Source: Corallococcus interemptor (lineage in GTDB: Bacteria > Myxococcota > Myxococcia > Myxococcales > Myxococcaceae). From it: DNA of 64,000 bases. Location of the stretch: NCBI RefSeq assembly GCF_003668875.1, contig NZ_RAWM01000031.1:1-64000 (forward strand). The letters are read 5' to 3'. This document shows, in pieces, positions 18,252 through 26,316 of the stretch; within the stretch, counting starts at the first letter, position 1; the number at the start of each line of letters is the position of its first letter. The notes under the pieces were generated by a model, which worked only from the letters and a program-made list of their open reading frames with translations, was not told the origin of the DNA and made no database searches. A program made the translations under genes and the position numbers.

Positions 18252-19444
18252 GGCAGGACCACCCGCTGCGAGGGGTCGAACACCGGCGGCGACACGCTGC
18301 GGTCCACGCGCAGCGAGTCCACGCCATCCACGCGCACCCGCACGTAGTGCTCACCCGTGGGCGCATCCGGTACGCTGAAGGCCAGCGTCCCCACCGGGCC
18401 CACGCGCGCGGGAGCGGGCACCTCGCGCTCGCCGAGCAGCAGGGACACGCGCTGCTCCACCCGCGCTTGAGGCTCGAAGTGGACGGTGAGCGTCACCGAG
18501 CCGTCCGGGGCCCGGGGCGACACGGCGGCGCTGGTGATGCGCGGGGCCAGCGCCAGCGGCAGCGCATTGGTGGTGCGGACCGGATCGCTCCCACGCTGGA
18601 TGACGGCGGCCACGGAATACATGCCCGCGGGCCAGGCCACCGCGTCGTTGGGGAGGACCACGGAGAGCCGCGCGGCGGTGAGGTCCGAGGCCGCGACCTC
18701 CACGGGCGCCGTCCACTGCGGGTGGTTGAAGCGCACGCGCACCAGGTCCCCGGCGAGGTTCGTCCCCTGGAGGACCACCGTCTCCCCCAGCCGCGCTCCC
18801 GTGTACGGGTCCGCCGGGAGGACGCCCTCCAGCACCGGGAAGGGCGCGGGGAGGCCCGCCCGCGCGGAGATGCGGCTGGTCAGCACGGGCAGCGGCGCGC
18901 GCTGGGCCCTCGTGCTCTCGATGAGGACGGCGGACACCTGGTAGACGACGGAGATGCGGTACTGCGTCTGGAAGGCCGTCCACAGCTTGGAGACGTCCTC
19001 CAGGGACAGCGTCTCCGGCGTGAGGCGCACGCGCTCCACCTGCTTGTACAGGTCGTTGCCAGTCAGGGCGGTGCGGATCTCCTCCGGGCCCAGCACCGCG
19101 TGGTCGTGGAGCACGAGCATCGCCCTGCCGAGCAGCGAGTGGCTGGCGATGTCGTCGTCGGCCGGGGCGTACGCGGTGAGCATGTAGCTCAGCCGCAGCG
19201 CGAGCGGTGGGAAGCCGCCCTCGTTCGTCCGCCCCGGCGTGGGCAGCTCCATGTTGCGCAGGGCCGCGTTGTGGGTCACCTGGAAGAGGAAGAGGTTGAG
19301 CTGGTGGTTCGTCGCCTCGCTGTCGCGCGCCTTGTCCGGCGGCAGCGTCGTGACGTCGATGTCCGGCGTCTCGCCCTGGATGTGGTTGAACAGCAGGGTG
19401 CGCAGCGTGGCGGTGACCGCCGCGATGGCCAGCGCGTTGCTCAT
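18248..19444 (-). CDS. DUF4255 tail-terminator/cap protein (Afp16/PVC16-like)
   Basis: 398 aa. The first ~190 residues (SNALAIAAVTATLRTLLFNH, TLPPDKARDSEATNHQLNLF, LALRLSYMLTAYAPADDD, LLGRAMLVLHDHAVL) are a clear DUF4255 domain, the Pvc16-type cap that terminates tube and sheath polymerisation. Residues ~210-398 add two Ig/IPT-like beta domains (GARLGETVVLQGTNLAGD; VTLTVHFEPQARVEQRVSLL), an extension not found in the shortest family members and perhaps exposed at the distal end. ATGA overlaps couple it to both neighbours. Confidence 0.88.
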
Positions 19445-20499
19445 CGCCCCCCTCCATTGCGGCGCCGCAGGTATTCGTCGAGCGACAACGAAGGTGACGT
19501 GCGCGCCGGAGCCGGTCTCGCGGGGGCGGGCGGCGTGACGGCCCGCACCTCGATGCGGCCGATGGTCACCTGCACCACGGGCGCGGGTGCGCTCTCCGGA
19601 GCCGGGACGCCGTGCGCGGAGCCCCCGCGCTCCGCCTGGACCGGGAACGAAGGCACCCGCGCGGCCGCCGGGAACTCCGCGCCGCGCTCGGGGGCCTCCG
19701 CACCGCGGGCGCGCACTCCGCCCCGGGAGGACGCCGGCTCCGCCCCCCTGCCCTCTTCTGGCGTGAGGGCCGCGGCGCGCTCCGTCGCGGCCTCGGGCCC
19801 ACGGGGGCCGGCACCGCGCACCGCGGACAGGCGCTCCTCGGAGAACGGGCTGGCGGGGGCCGGGATGGGACGGGAGCCCGGCTCCGCGGTTTCCCGGTGC
19901 CGGGTGGACGTGGCCGGGACCTCGTCCGCGCGCAGGGCGCTGGCGATGCGCCGGGGGCTCACGGCCTCGCGCGGCATGGAACGCACGTCGAGCGGCTCGG
20001 GCTCCGGCCTCACGGCAGCTCGCGGTCCTTCAGCGCTCGCGCCGGGGAGCGGCGCGGGAGCCCCTTCGCCTCGCGCCTCCCCCGAGGACACGGGGGCCAG
20101 CGCCGGAGCAGCGCTGTCCGGCGCGCGCGCTGGCGTCACCGGCACTTCGAAGGTCAGCCCACGGGCCGCCACCGGGGGCGCGGAGAGGGCCTCGCTCGCG
20201 GCGCGCCCGGGGTCCGGCTCCAAGGCACTCGCCCCGCGCTCCCGTCCCAGAGGGGCCACGGGTGGACGCTCCGCTTCGGATGAGGCCAGGGCCCGGGACA
20301 CCGTGCTCCACGGGGCCGCACGGCCCGCGCGCCGCGGCGCGACGCCCGGCGGCTCCTGCTCCTCGATGCCCTCGACCAGGGCCGCGCCCTGCTGCTCGGG
20401 CACCAGGTCCCCCGGCGCGAACCTCGACGCGATCCGGGGCTGCACTCCCGCCTCGGGGCTGAGCTGCCGGCCTACCAGATGGCTCAAGTAGTCGCTCAT
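19441..20499 (-). CDS. Pro/Ala-rich disordered eCIS protein with conserved-looking ends
   Basis: 352 aa from MSDYLSHLVGRQLSPEAG (ATG at 20499, overlapping the upstream stop). Only the ends look ordered: the N-terminus binds the pattern 'LxxLVxRxLxPxAxVxPR..SRFAP', and the C-terminus has VVQVTIGRIEVRAV followed by SLSLDEYLRRRNGG. The ~270 residues between are Pro, Ala, Glu, Ser and Arg-rich and predicted disordered. Proteins with the IGRIEVRA...LDEYL ending recur in my memory of eCIS and T4-like loci as unnamed genes. Length and disorder would allow a linker, a length ruler or a docking scaffold, but no function is established. Confidence 0.75.
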   Translation of the reverse strand: MSDYLSHLVGRQLSPEAGVQPRIASRFAPGDLVPEQQGAALVEGIEEQEPPGVAPRRAGRAAPWSTVSRALASSEAERPPVAPLGRERGASALEPDPGRAASEALSAPPVAARGLTFEVPVTPARAPDSAAPALAPVSSGEARGEGAPAPLPGASAEGPRAAVRPEPEPLDVRSMPREAVSPRRIASALRADEVPATSTRHRETAEPGSRPIPAPASPFSEERLSAVRGAGPRGPEAATERAAALTPEEGRGAEPASSRGGVRARGAEAPERGAEFPAAARVPSFPVQAERGGSAHGVPAPESAPAPVVQVTIGRIEVRAVTPPAPARPAPARTSPSLSLDEYLRRRNGGGR

Positions 20500-21227
20500 C
20501 CCGCCGCCATCTCCAGGTAGCACTGCCGCTTCCAGGGACTCATCGCGAGGATGCGCTCCTCGGACCAGCCATAGGCCCGCGCCAGCACGTGCACCTCGTG
20601 GAGCGTGCGCTGCGCCCACGCCTCCACTTCCCTCCAGAAGAACTCCCCGATGTCGAACACCGGCTGCCACGCGCGCCGGCAGGCCGGACAGGCCGTGGCC
20701 AGCTCCACCCGCGCCTGCGGATCCGCCAGCTCCATGGCCTCCGCCACCGCGAGCACCACCTCTCCTGGCAGCTCCGCCACGCTCACCGCCGCTCCTTCCC
20801 GGTTGGCCTCCAGCACGCACCGCCCCAGCAGCCACTGCCGCGCCCTGTCCGCGTCCAGCCCGGGCAGGCTCGCCAGGTCCCGGCTGTCCGGCAGCCGGAA
20901 CCGCACCGCGTACCCCGCGCGCACCACCTCCAGCGCCCGCGCCGGAGGGGCCTCCGGCGTCACCCGGATGTCCCCCACCTCGAAGGCCAGCTCCACCCGC
21001 TCACCACAGGAGGGGCATGGCACCAGCCCCACCACGCGCGGCCCGAAGGTGCCTTCGCGCACCGCCAGCAGGAGCGCATCCCGCGTCCCCACCGGCAGCC
21101 GCGCCAGCTCCTCCGGCTGCGTGTCCGGGAACGCCGCGCACAGCAGCGCGAGCACGCGCCCGGGCCCCGCGTGCGGATGGCCCGCCTCCCAGGCGCCCAG
21201 CAGCTCTGGAGCGGTCAGCGAGCGCAT
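20496..21227 (-). CDS. Zinc-knuckle baseplate/assembly-like protein of the eCIS
   Basis: 243 aa. Two metal-knuckle pairs, CPSCGERVELAFEVGDI (residues ~70-86) and ATACPACRRAWQPVFDIGEF (~180-200), flank a core reminiscent of the T4 baseplate-protein family. The C-terminal part (FWREVEAWAQRTLHEVHVLA, then YGWSEERILAMSPWKRQCYL) is a helical pair that I associate with tail-assembly proteins following tail tube genes. It may be an assembly chaperone rather than a structural part. 14 bp after the tube gene; 4-bp overlap with the disordered-protein gene. Confidence 0.65.
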   Translation of the reverse strand: MRSLTAPELLGAWEAGHPHAGPGRVLALLCAAFPDTQPEELARLPVGTRDALLLAVREGTFGPRVVGLVPCPSCGERVELAFEVGDIRVTPEAPPARALEVVRAGYAVRFRLPDSRDLASLPGLDADRARQWLLGRCVLEANREGAAVSVAELPGEVVLAVAEAMELADPQARVELATACPACRRAWQPVFDIGEFFWREVEAWAQRTLHEVHVLARAYGWSEERILAMSPWKRQCYLEMAAG

Positions 21228-21241
21228 GTCCCGTCACCGCG

Positions 21242-21772
21242 TCAGGAGTTGGGCGGCTCCAGGAAGCTCGGCTCCGTGGGCTCGACCACCGCGTAGTCGC
21301 GCTCCCAGCCTTCGTTCTCCAGCTTGATGTGCTGGATGGCGACGGCGTTCGCGTTGGCGTCCAGGTCCGGCAGCGCCTGGAACTCCGACACCCAGGCCCG
21401 GAACACCCGGTAGGCGATCGCCAGCTGCCCGGCCTCGTTGTAGACCTCGATGATGATCTCCTTGCGGAAGTCCTTCAGGGAGACCTCGGCGCCCAGGCCG
21501 GAGCCGTAGTTCCACACCTTGTTCGCCCACTGCTCGAACTCGCGGTCGTGGGTGACGCCGCGCTCCAGGGTGATGGCCTCGTACTCGGTGCGGCCGGGGG
21601 ACTTGCGGCTGCTGCTGGGGTCGCCACCCTCGCGGTGCTTCACCACCTCCGTGGTGCGCTTGAGCGCGCTGACCTTGCTCACGCCGGCCACGTACTTGCC
21701 GTCCCACTTCACGCGGAACTTGAAGTTCTTGTACGGATCAAACCGCTGCGCGTTGACGCTGAACTGGGCCAT
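21242..21772 (-). CDS. Tail tube protein (gp19/Hcp-like, Afp1/Afp5 family)
   Basis: 176 aa, slightly longer than the ~150 of Afp1. The motifs NFKFRVKWDGKYVAGVSKVS, LKRTTEVVKHREGGDPS, ITLERGVTHDREFEQWANKV and VEVYNEAGQLAIAYRVFRAW-like text identify the T4-like tail tube family. It would form the hexameric inner tube that is fired into the target. It is the only tube-type gene in the window, whereas Afp and PVC carry two or three. Start codon lies 12 bp after the sheath stop, with a GGAGAC ribosome site. Confidence 0.92.
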   Translation of the reverse strand: MAQFSVNAQRFDPYKNFKFRVKWDGKYVAGVSKVSALKRTTEVVKHREGGDPSSSRKSPGRTEYEAITLERGVTHDREFEQWANKVWNYGSGLGAEVSLKDFRKEIIIEVYNEAGQLAIAYRVFRAWVSEFQALPDLDANANAVAIQHIKLENEGWERDYAVVEPTEPSFLEPPNS

Positions 21773-21784
21773 GGGGTGTCTCCT

Positions 21785-23329
21785 TTACGCCTCGCTCTGA
21801 CCGGCCATCTGCTGCAGCTTCAGCACCACGAACTCGGCCGGCTTGAGCGGCGCGAAGCCCACGATGATGTTGACCACGCCCCGGTTGATGTCGTCCCGCG
21901 TGGTGGTCTCCCGGTCGCACTTGACGAAGTACGCCTCGCGCGGGGATGCGCCCTGGAAGGCCCCCTGCCGGAAGAGGTTCTGCATGAAGGCGCCGACGTT
22001 GAGGCGGATCTGCGACCAGAGCGGCTCGTCGTTGGGCTCGAACACCACCCACTGGATGCCGCGGTACAGGCTCTCCTCGATGTAGAGCGCCAGCCGGCGC
22101 ACCGGCAGGTACTTCCATTCGTCCGCCAGCAGATCGTTGCCGCGCGAGGTCCGGGCGCCCCACACCACGCGGCCGGCGGCCGGCAGCGAGCGCAGGCAGT
22201 TGAGGCCCAGCGGGTTGAGCTGCCCGTTCTCCAGGTCGGTGAGCGGCACGCTCAGCTTGGGGACCCCCACCAGCTGCGCCTCCAGCCCCGCCGGCGCCTT
22301 CCAGATGCCGCGCGTCGTGTCCGTGCGGGCAATCACGCCCGCCACCGCGCCGCTGGGAGCAAAGGCCTCCAGCTGGTTCTCGCGCAGGGGATTGGGCTGG
22401 ATCAGCCACGGGAAGTACATGGCGGCGTTCTTGCTGCGCAGGCTGCTGTTGTTGAAGCCGGTCACCGCCTTGGCCACCGTGTTCCAGGCCCGGGGCGGGT
22501 CCGCGATGAGGACGGCGCGCCGCTCCAGGCAGTACGCCGCCGCGCTCGTCACCAGGGCCTCCTCGACGTCGCCGTCATCCGCGAACGAGTGCGGCGGAAT
22601 GCAGAGGAGGTTGAAGATGTCCGCCTTCTCCAGCGCGTACAGGCCCTTCTTGTCGGCCGCGAAGCCGTCGCCGGTGAAGTCGGCGGCGACGAGCGCGTCA
22701 CCATCGTCGCCCTTGGTGGTCGGCGCGGAGGGCGTCGGCTTGTTGTTCACCACCGCCGAGGCGGGCGGCCGGGGGGCCGGATCCGGCAGCGCGTCCACGT
22801 CCACGAGCAGGAGGTTGGAGTTCTGCGCCAGCACGTTGGGGTAGTAGCGCGGGCTGTTCGGGTCGATGGAGAGGTTGAGGAACTTCTCCGTCGCGTTGGT
22901 GCCGGTATCCGTGACGGTGAGGTTGAAGAGCTTGTTGTCCTCCTCCGTGACACCGGTCTTGACGGTGTTGTAGTCCACGATGACGCGCAGGTTGTCGCCC
23001 CACGTGCCCGGGCTGGCGGCGACGAACGGCACCGTGCCCAGCGCGAAGGCAGCCGGCGACGCGCCCTTCTCCAGGCGGACGACGATGGCCTGCCCGCCCC
23101 CGTTCTGGAAGTAGTCCCGGACGGCGAAGCTCAGCGGGCTGCCCAACCACAGCCCACCGAAGACACGCTCGAAGTCGCCGTAACCATTGACGACCACCGG
23201 TTCATGGGTGCGCCCGCGCCGCGTGCGGCCCACGAAGGCAGTGATGGACGTGGGCACACCGGTGATGGTGCGGACCCCACTCGGAATCTCCTCGACGTAG
23301 ACGCCCGGATAGCTGAGAGCAGCAGGCAT
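21785..23329 (-). CDS. Contractile tail sheath protein (Afp2-4-like)
   Basis: 514 aa. The start ALSYPGVYVEEIPSGVRTIT with GVPTSITAFVGRTRRG and YGDFERVFGGLWLGSPLSFA is the universal sheath N-terminus, and the C-terminus (WKYLPVRRLALYIEESLYRG, WVVFEPNDEPLWSQIRLNVG, VNIIVGFAPLKPAEFVVLKL) the sheath core. It is first in the operon and preceded by a strong AGGGGAGGA ribosome site about 6 nt from the ATG. Only one sheath gene is present, so the sheath should be a homopolymer, unlike Afp, which has three. Domain III insertions around residues 130-330 would be surface-exposed. Confidence 0.95.
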   Translation of the reverse strand: MPAALSYPGVYVEEIPSGVRTITGVPTSITAFVGRTRRGRTHEPVVVNGYGDFERVFGGLWLGSPLSFAVRDYFQNGGGQAIVVRLEKGASPAAFALGTVPFVAASPGTWGDNLRVIVDYNTVKTGVTEEDNKLFNLTVTDTGTNATEKFLNLSIDPNSPRYYPNVLAQNSNLLLVDVDALPDPAPRPPASAVVNNKPTPSAPTTKGDDGDALVAADFTGDGFAADKKGLYALEKADIFNLLCIPPHSFADDGDVEEALVTSAAAYCLERRAVLIADPPRAWNTVAKAVTGFNNSSLRSKNAAMYFPWLIQPNPLRENQLEAFAPSGAVAGVIARTDTTRGIWKAPAGLEAQLVGVPKLSVPLTDLENGQLNPLGLNCLRSLPAAGRVVWGARTSRGNDLLADEWKYLPVRRLALYIEESLYRGIQWVVFEPNDEPLWSQIRLNVGAFMQNLFRQGAFQGASPREAYFVKCDRETTTRDDINRGVVNIIVGFAPLKPAEFVVLKLQQMAGQSEA

Positions 23330-23346
23330 GGAGTCGTCCTCCCCTC

Positions 23347-23362
23347 TTCAATGGGTATTGAA
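23347..23362. promoter_or_regulatory. Perfect inverted repeat in the eCIS leader
   Basis: TTCAAT-GGGT-ATTGAA, a perfect 6+6 palindrome with a 4-nt spacer, lies 18-33 nt upstream of the sheath ATG and abuts its ribosome site. It is AT-rich in a GC-rich setting. It could be an operator or a short mRNA hairpin controlling translation of the first eCIS gene. No promoter boxes were identified with confidence nearby. Confidence 0.4.
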
Positions 23363-23965
23363 TGCCCAGGCCGCGGGTCGAACGCAGACAGGGCCCTGCG
23401 GCGCGCGCACGAAGAGCGCGCGTGCCGGTGCGACAAGCACGTCTGTGAATGCAGATGATGGGATTACGCGACGCGGCGGACTGTCACCGCACCCGGCGAG
23501 GCCTGGGGTGGGTGTCGCGCACGTGATGGCTGCAGGTGTTCCGTGGCTCCAGCGAGACTTCCTGACGCATCGGTTTCCCCCCTGACCCTGGAATCCCTTG
23601 CGGGACTCCGCACACGAAAGTCGATGGGGCGACCATGCCAAAAGCAAGTTGGATTGTCACCACCAATATTGACTGAAAATGACTGCCCGTGTGGGACCTA
23701 TCCATAAGGGAGTCAGCGCCCGTCTGACCTGAGACGTTCAACGGGGCCTCTGCGATCAGCGCCTCCCTGAAAACAGGCACCCTCGCTGTAATTACCCTGG
23801 CCGGGTGCGTCATTGTTCCATGAGAGACATTGGGCTGTGGAGAAAGCGCCCTCTCGCATCCTTCATCGGCTGCTGGTGGGGAGGGCCAGGAGACGGAGTC
23901 CACTTCGCCGGCCGCTCAGGCGATTCCCATGAAGATGCGAATATTGGCACTGAATTCGCAGAGAC
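23363..23965. other. Non-coding stretch upstream of the eCIS operon
   Basis: About 600 bp between the sheath leader and the chitinase-like remnant. Open frames here lack codon bias and family resemblance. GC falls noticeably from about 23600 on (AT-rich runs near 23640-23690). It must contain the eCIS promoter, but I could not pick a convincing -35/-10 or -24/-12 pair on the minus strand. Confidence 0.5.
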
Positions 23966-24240
23966 TCACACCTTCAGGTTCGCATGGTTGAAACCCTCCC
24001 GCGTTCTCCATGCGGGGATGTATTCGATTGCCTTGGCGGCCGTCTGACCAGTTGCCGCCGCGGTCACGTCGTAGAACTCATCATGGATGGCCCAGCCCGG
24101 CTCAACACCCGGCGCATCACCAGCCCAGTACCTGGCGATGAAAAGTTGCCTTGGTATTTGACCATCTCCCCGGTGTGGCAGCCCGTGTCCTTGGAGTCGT
24201 ATCCGCCGGACTCTTGGCGAGCGGTATCGCATTTGCCCAT
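23966..24240 (-). pseudogene. Chitinase-like remnant (carbohydrate-binding module plus GH18 start), frameshifted
   Basis: On the minus strand, one frame reads CHTGEMVKYQGN and the next frame continues FIARYWAGDAPG, WAIHDEFYDVTAA and AIEYIPAWRTREGFNHAN. Adding one base to the four-A run at 24141-24144 joins them into a continuous protein with the layout of a CBM5/12-like chitin-binding module (G-MVKY-GN-FIA-YWAGD-PG) followed by the first strand of a GH18 chitinase. A stop follows immediately and the ~300-residue catalytic barrel is missing. So this is a truncated, frameshifted remnant, not a working gene. Family naming rests on motif memory only. Confidence 0.5.
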
Positions 24241-24333
24241 GCGCACAAGCCTCGGCTTCTGGTTTTCGTACGAATTCGGACCGCCCAGGACGTGTCTGCA
24301 GATAGCTCCTTCGAAGGCGGGGGCCAGGAGGGC

Positions 24334-24441
24334 ATGAGCCGAGGAGAGCTGACGGACGCGCAATGGGTGCGGCTGGAAGGACTGCTGCCACCCCAGAAAC
24401 CCGCGCGGACTCCGGAGCGCTCCAACGACGCCCCGCTCTGA
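24334..24441 (+). pseudogene. IS5/IS4-type transposase N-terminal scrap
   Basis: From the ATG at 24334 the translation is MSRGELTDAQWVRLEGLLPP then QKPARTPERSNDAP and a stop after 35 codons. LTDAQWxRLEPLLPP is the standard opening of IS5-family (DUF4096) transposases of about 260 aa. Only the first ~22 residues match; the rest has been lost or frameshifted. No clear terminal inverted repeats were found. It marks past mobile-element activity between the eCIS operon and the toxin gene. Confidence 0.6.
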
Positions 24442-24729
24442 CAAGGAGCGAATCCTTCGGCTGCTCATCCTGGAGGTGGAGCTCTCACCCGTGAACGCGT
24501 CCCAGCGCTCCGCTGCTGCCAGCAACTCGCCCTCCATGCGCAAACGCTTGACTGCGACTCACGGCATCTCTCTCGGCGCAGACTCAAGAGTGGGCTGCGA
24601 CGCCCCTTCGTATGCGCTATGCGCCGAAGCGTCAGGAACCTGACGAGGCATACTCAGGCACTCCGCTCTTCCTTCCCATAAGCAATGGGACGCGGCTCAA
24701 TTTGCGGCCAATTTCCGTAGGGGGGATTC
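24442..24729. other. Non-coding spacer before the toxin-like gene
   Basis: About 290 bp with lower GC and no supported gene. It must hold the promoter of the plus-strand DUF4157 gene; I see no convincing sigma70 or sigma54 boxes. The only clear signal is the AGGGGGG ribosome site at its right end. Confidence 0.5.
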
Positions 24730-26307
24730 GTGGCATCCAGACTTCGCGTCCATGCGGCCTCGTCACGAGATCCCGTTGCCCCCGCCTCCTCTTCCCGCGC
24801 GCAGCTTATCCTCCAGCGCAAGTGCGGTGAGTGCGAGGAAGAGGACCGCCAGCGATTGTCCCGCCAAGCCGAGCCCGGAGGTTACGCTGGCCGGACTCTG
24901 GCTCCTCCACTCGTAAATGACGTGATCGCGACACCTGGGAAAGGCCTGACACAAGCCGACCGGGCGTTCTTCGAGCCTCGGTTCGGCTTCAACTTCGAAC
25001 GCGTGCGTATTCACGATGACTCACGTGCGGATGCCTCCGCCCGTGCGGTCGCCGCCAAGGCCTATACCGTTGGAGAGCACATCGTCTTCAGACGGGGCGC
25101 GTATTTACCGGAGAGCACGACAGGAGTGCGGCTCTTGGCCCATGAGCTGGCGCATGTCGTCCAACAGTCGCAAGGAGGTGTCGTACGGCCCCAGGCGTCG
25201 CAGAGCGGGTTGGCCATCGTCTCGGCGGACGACCCGTCTGAGCGAGAGGCGGATCAGCACGCGGATACCGTGCTCGGTTCGAAGGCGGTACGAGAGGTGC
25301 ACCAGCTGCCGCGGGCCCCTAACGCAGGCTCGGTGGCGCTCCAGCGTCGGGTCGTCTGCGACGAGCACGATGGCTGCTGGGAAGAGGAAGAGAACATGTC
25401 CCGGGCCGCACCGGACCTCATGTCGCTCGGACCCAACATGTCCCGTGCTTCGCCTGGCACACCTCTGCCTTCCCCCACGTCGGGTGTCGCGGAATCCCTA
25501 CCGGGGGCGCCGCTGGCCGCAAGCATGTTGTCGCCTACGTCCATTGGACCGCCGCCGAGACCTCCGCCGTTCCGCATACTGCCGGAGGTCCCTGGCACTC
25601 CCATCAGGCCCCCCACCCTCGTGAGGCCGCCCCCCTTGGTGCCAGTGGAACCGTTGCCACCGGTGCGCCCGTCGGTTCCCGTGGGGCCCGGGGGCGGTGT
25701 CGGCCTGGGCGCGCGAATCATCTCAGGAGCGGGGAGCGTCGCTCGGGTGGCGGGGCCCATCGGAGCCTTCCTGGGCGTGCTCCTGTGGCCGAGCAGTACG
25801 GCGGCGCCGTGGCAAGACACGCTCAACCCGGTGACCCGTGCCCCCTGGCGCAGTCAGGAGGAATACGAGCAGTTCTGGCGACTCCCCCCCGAGGAGCGCC
25901 AGCGGCTCATCCGGGCGGGACAGGCCACCTCCTCGAGCACTTCTGTCCAGGTCGCCCCCCAAGCAGCCCCTCGTCGCAATCCCAACCAGACGTGCGAGGA
26001 CGCGGTACTTGATCAACTGCAGGCAGAGAAGGACCGGATCTGCAACTCGATTCCAGGAGAGAGCTGCAGCCCGTCCAAGGTCAGCCCCAAGAGGCTCGCG
26101 AGGCGACCGTGCTCGGAGATCCGCAGGCGCATCCAAGCTGTGGAAGAGTGCTTGAGGATCCGGCAACGCATCCAGGATGAGTGTTTCGGAGGTCAGCCCG
26201 ACCAAGCCCACCAGGACGTGATGAATCAGCTCCAGGCCGGGCTCCAGGCCTGCCGAGCCCTCGCGGCAGTGAACTGCGCTCCCGGCCACCCGATGGCGAA
26301 CCTCTGA
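24730..26307 (+). CDS. DUF4157 domain protein with polymorphic-toxin-like C-terminus (putative eCIS cargo)
   Basis: 525 aa from a GTG preceded by AGGGGGG. Architecture: a CGECEEED cysteine motif near residue 34; DUF4157 at ~60-175 (FEPRFGFNFERVRIHDDSRA, HELAHVVQQ at ~138, EREADQHAD downstream), i.e. HExxH plus a distal acidic motif; a Pro-rich linker (~240-330); a Gly/Ala hydrophobic segment (RVAGPIGAFLGVLLWPS, ~340-360); and a Cys-rich C-terminus (~420-525) with CEDAVLDQLQ, CSEIRRRIQAVEECLRIRQR, CFGGQPDQAHQDVMNQLQ. The last block recalls small novel-toxin domains (Ntox16-like) at the ends of polymorphic toxins. An ankyrin gene starts 9 bp later, as for a toxin-immunity pair. Activity is unproven; GC is lower than its neighbours. 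Confidence 0.72.
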   Translation: MASRLRVHAASSRDPVAPASSSRAQLILQRKCGECEEEDRQRLSRQAEPGGYAGRTLAPPLVNDVIATPGKGLTQADRAFFEPRFGFNFERVRIHDDSRADASARAVAAKAYTVGEHIVFRRGAYLPESTTGVRLLAHELAHVVQQSQGGVVRPQASQSGLAIVSADDPSEREADQHADTVLGSKAVREVHQLPRAPNAGSVALQRRVVCDEHDGCWEEEENMSRAAPDLMSLGPNMSRASPGTPLPSPTSGVAESLPGAPLAASMLSPTSIGPPPRPPPFRILPEVPGTPIRPPTLVRPPPLVPVEPLPPVRPSVPVGPGGGVGLGARIISGAGSVARVAGPIGAFLGVLLWPSSTAAPWQDTLNPVTRAPWRSQEEYEQFWRLPPEERQRLIRAGQATSSSTSVQVAPQAAPRRNPNQTCEDAVLDQLQAEKDRICNSIPGESCSPSKVSPKRLARRPCSEIRRRIQAVEECLRIRQRIQDECFGGQPDQAHQDVMNQLQAGLQACRALAAVNCAPGHPMANL

Positions 26308-26316
26308 GCAGCCACC

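Noticed and set aside
23401-23430. GC-only hairpin (GCGCGCGC / GCGCGCGT) upstream of the sheath gene
   Set aside because: Simple alternating GC is common in this genome and lacks a T-run; not called as terminator.
23944-23960. Sigma54-like box TTGGCAC-N5-TCGCA on the plus strand (GG-N10-GC)
   Set aside because: Good spacing, but no gene follows for ~780 bp on that strand and it lies at the end of a pseudogene, so chance is likely.
24151-24333. Extended N-terminus of the plus-strand frame leading into the transposase fragment
   Set aside because: Similarity begins only at the ATG at 24334; the earlier part is antisense to the chitinase-like remnant.
24064-24543. Minus-strand 159-codon frame
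   Set aside because: Only its end overlaps the carbohydrate-binding fragment; the start is antisense to the transposase scrap, so it is not a gene in itself.
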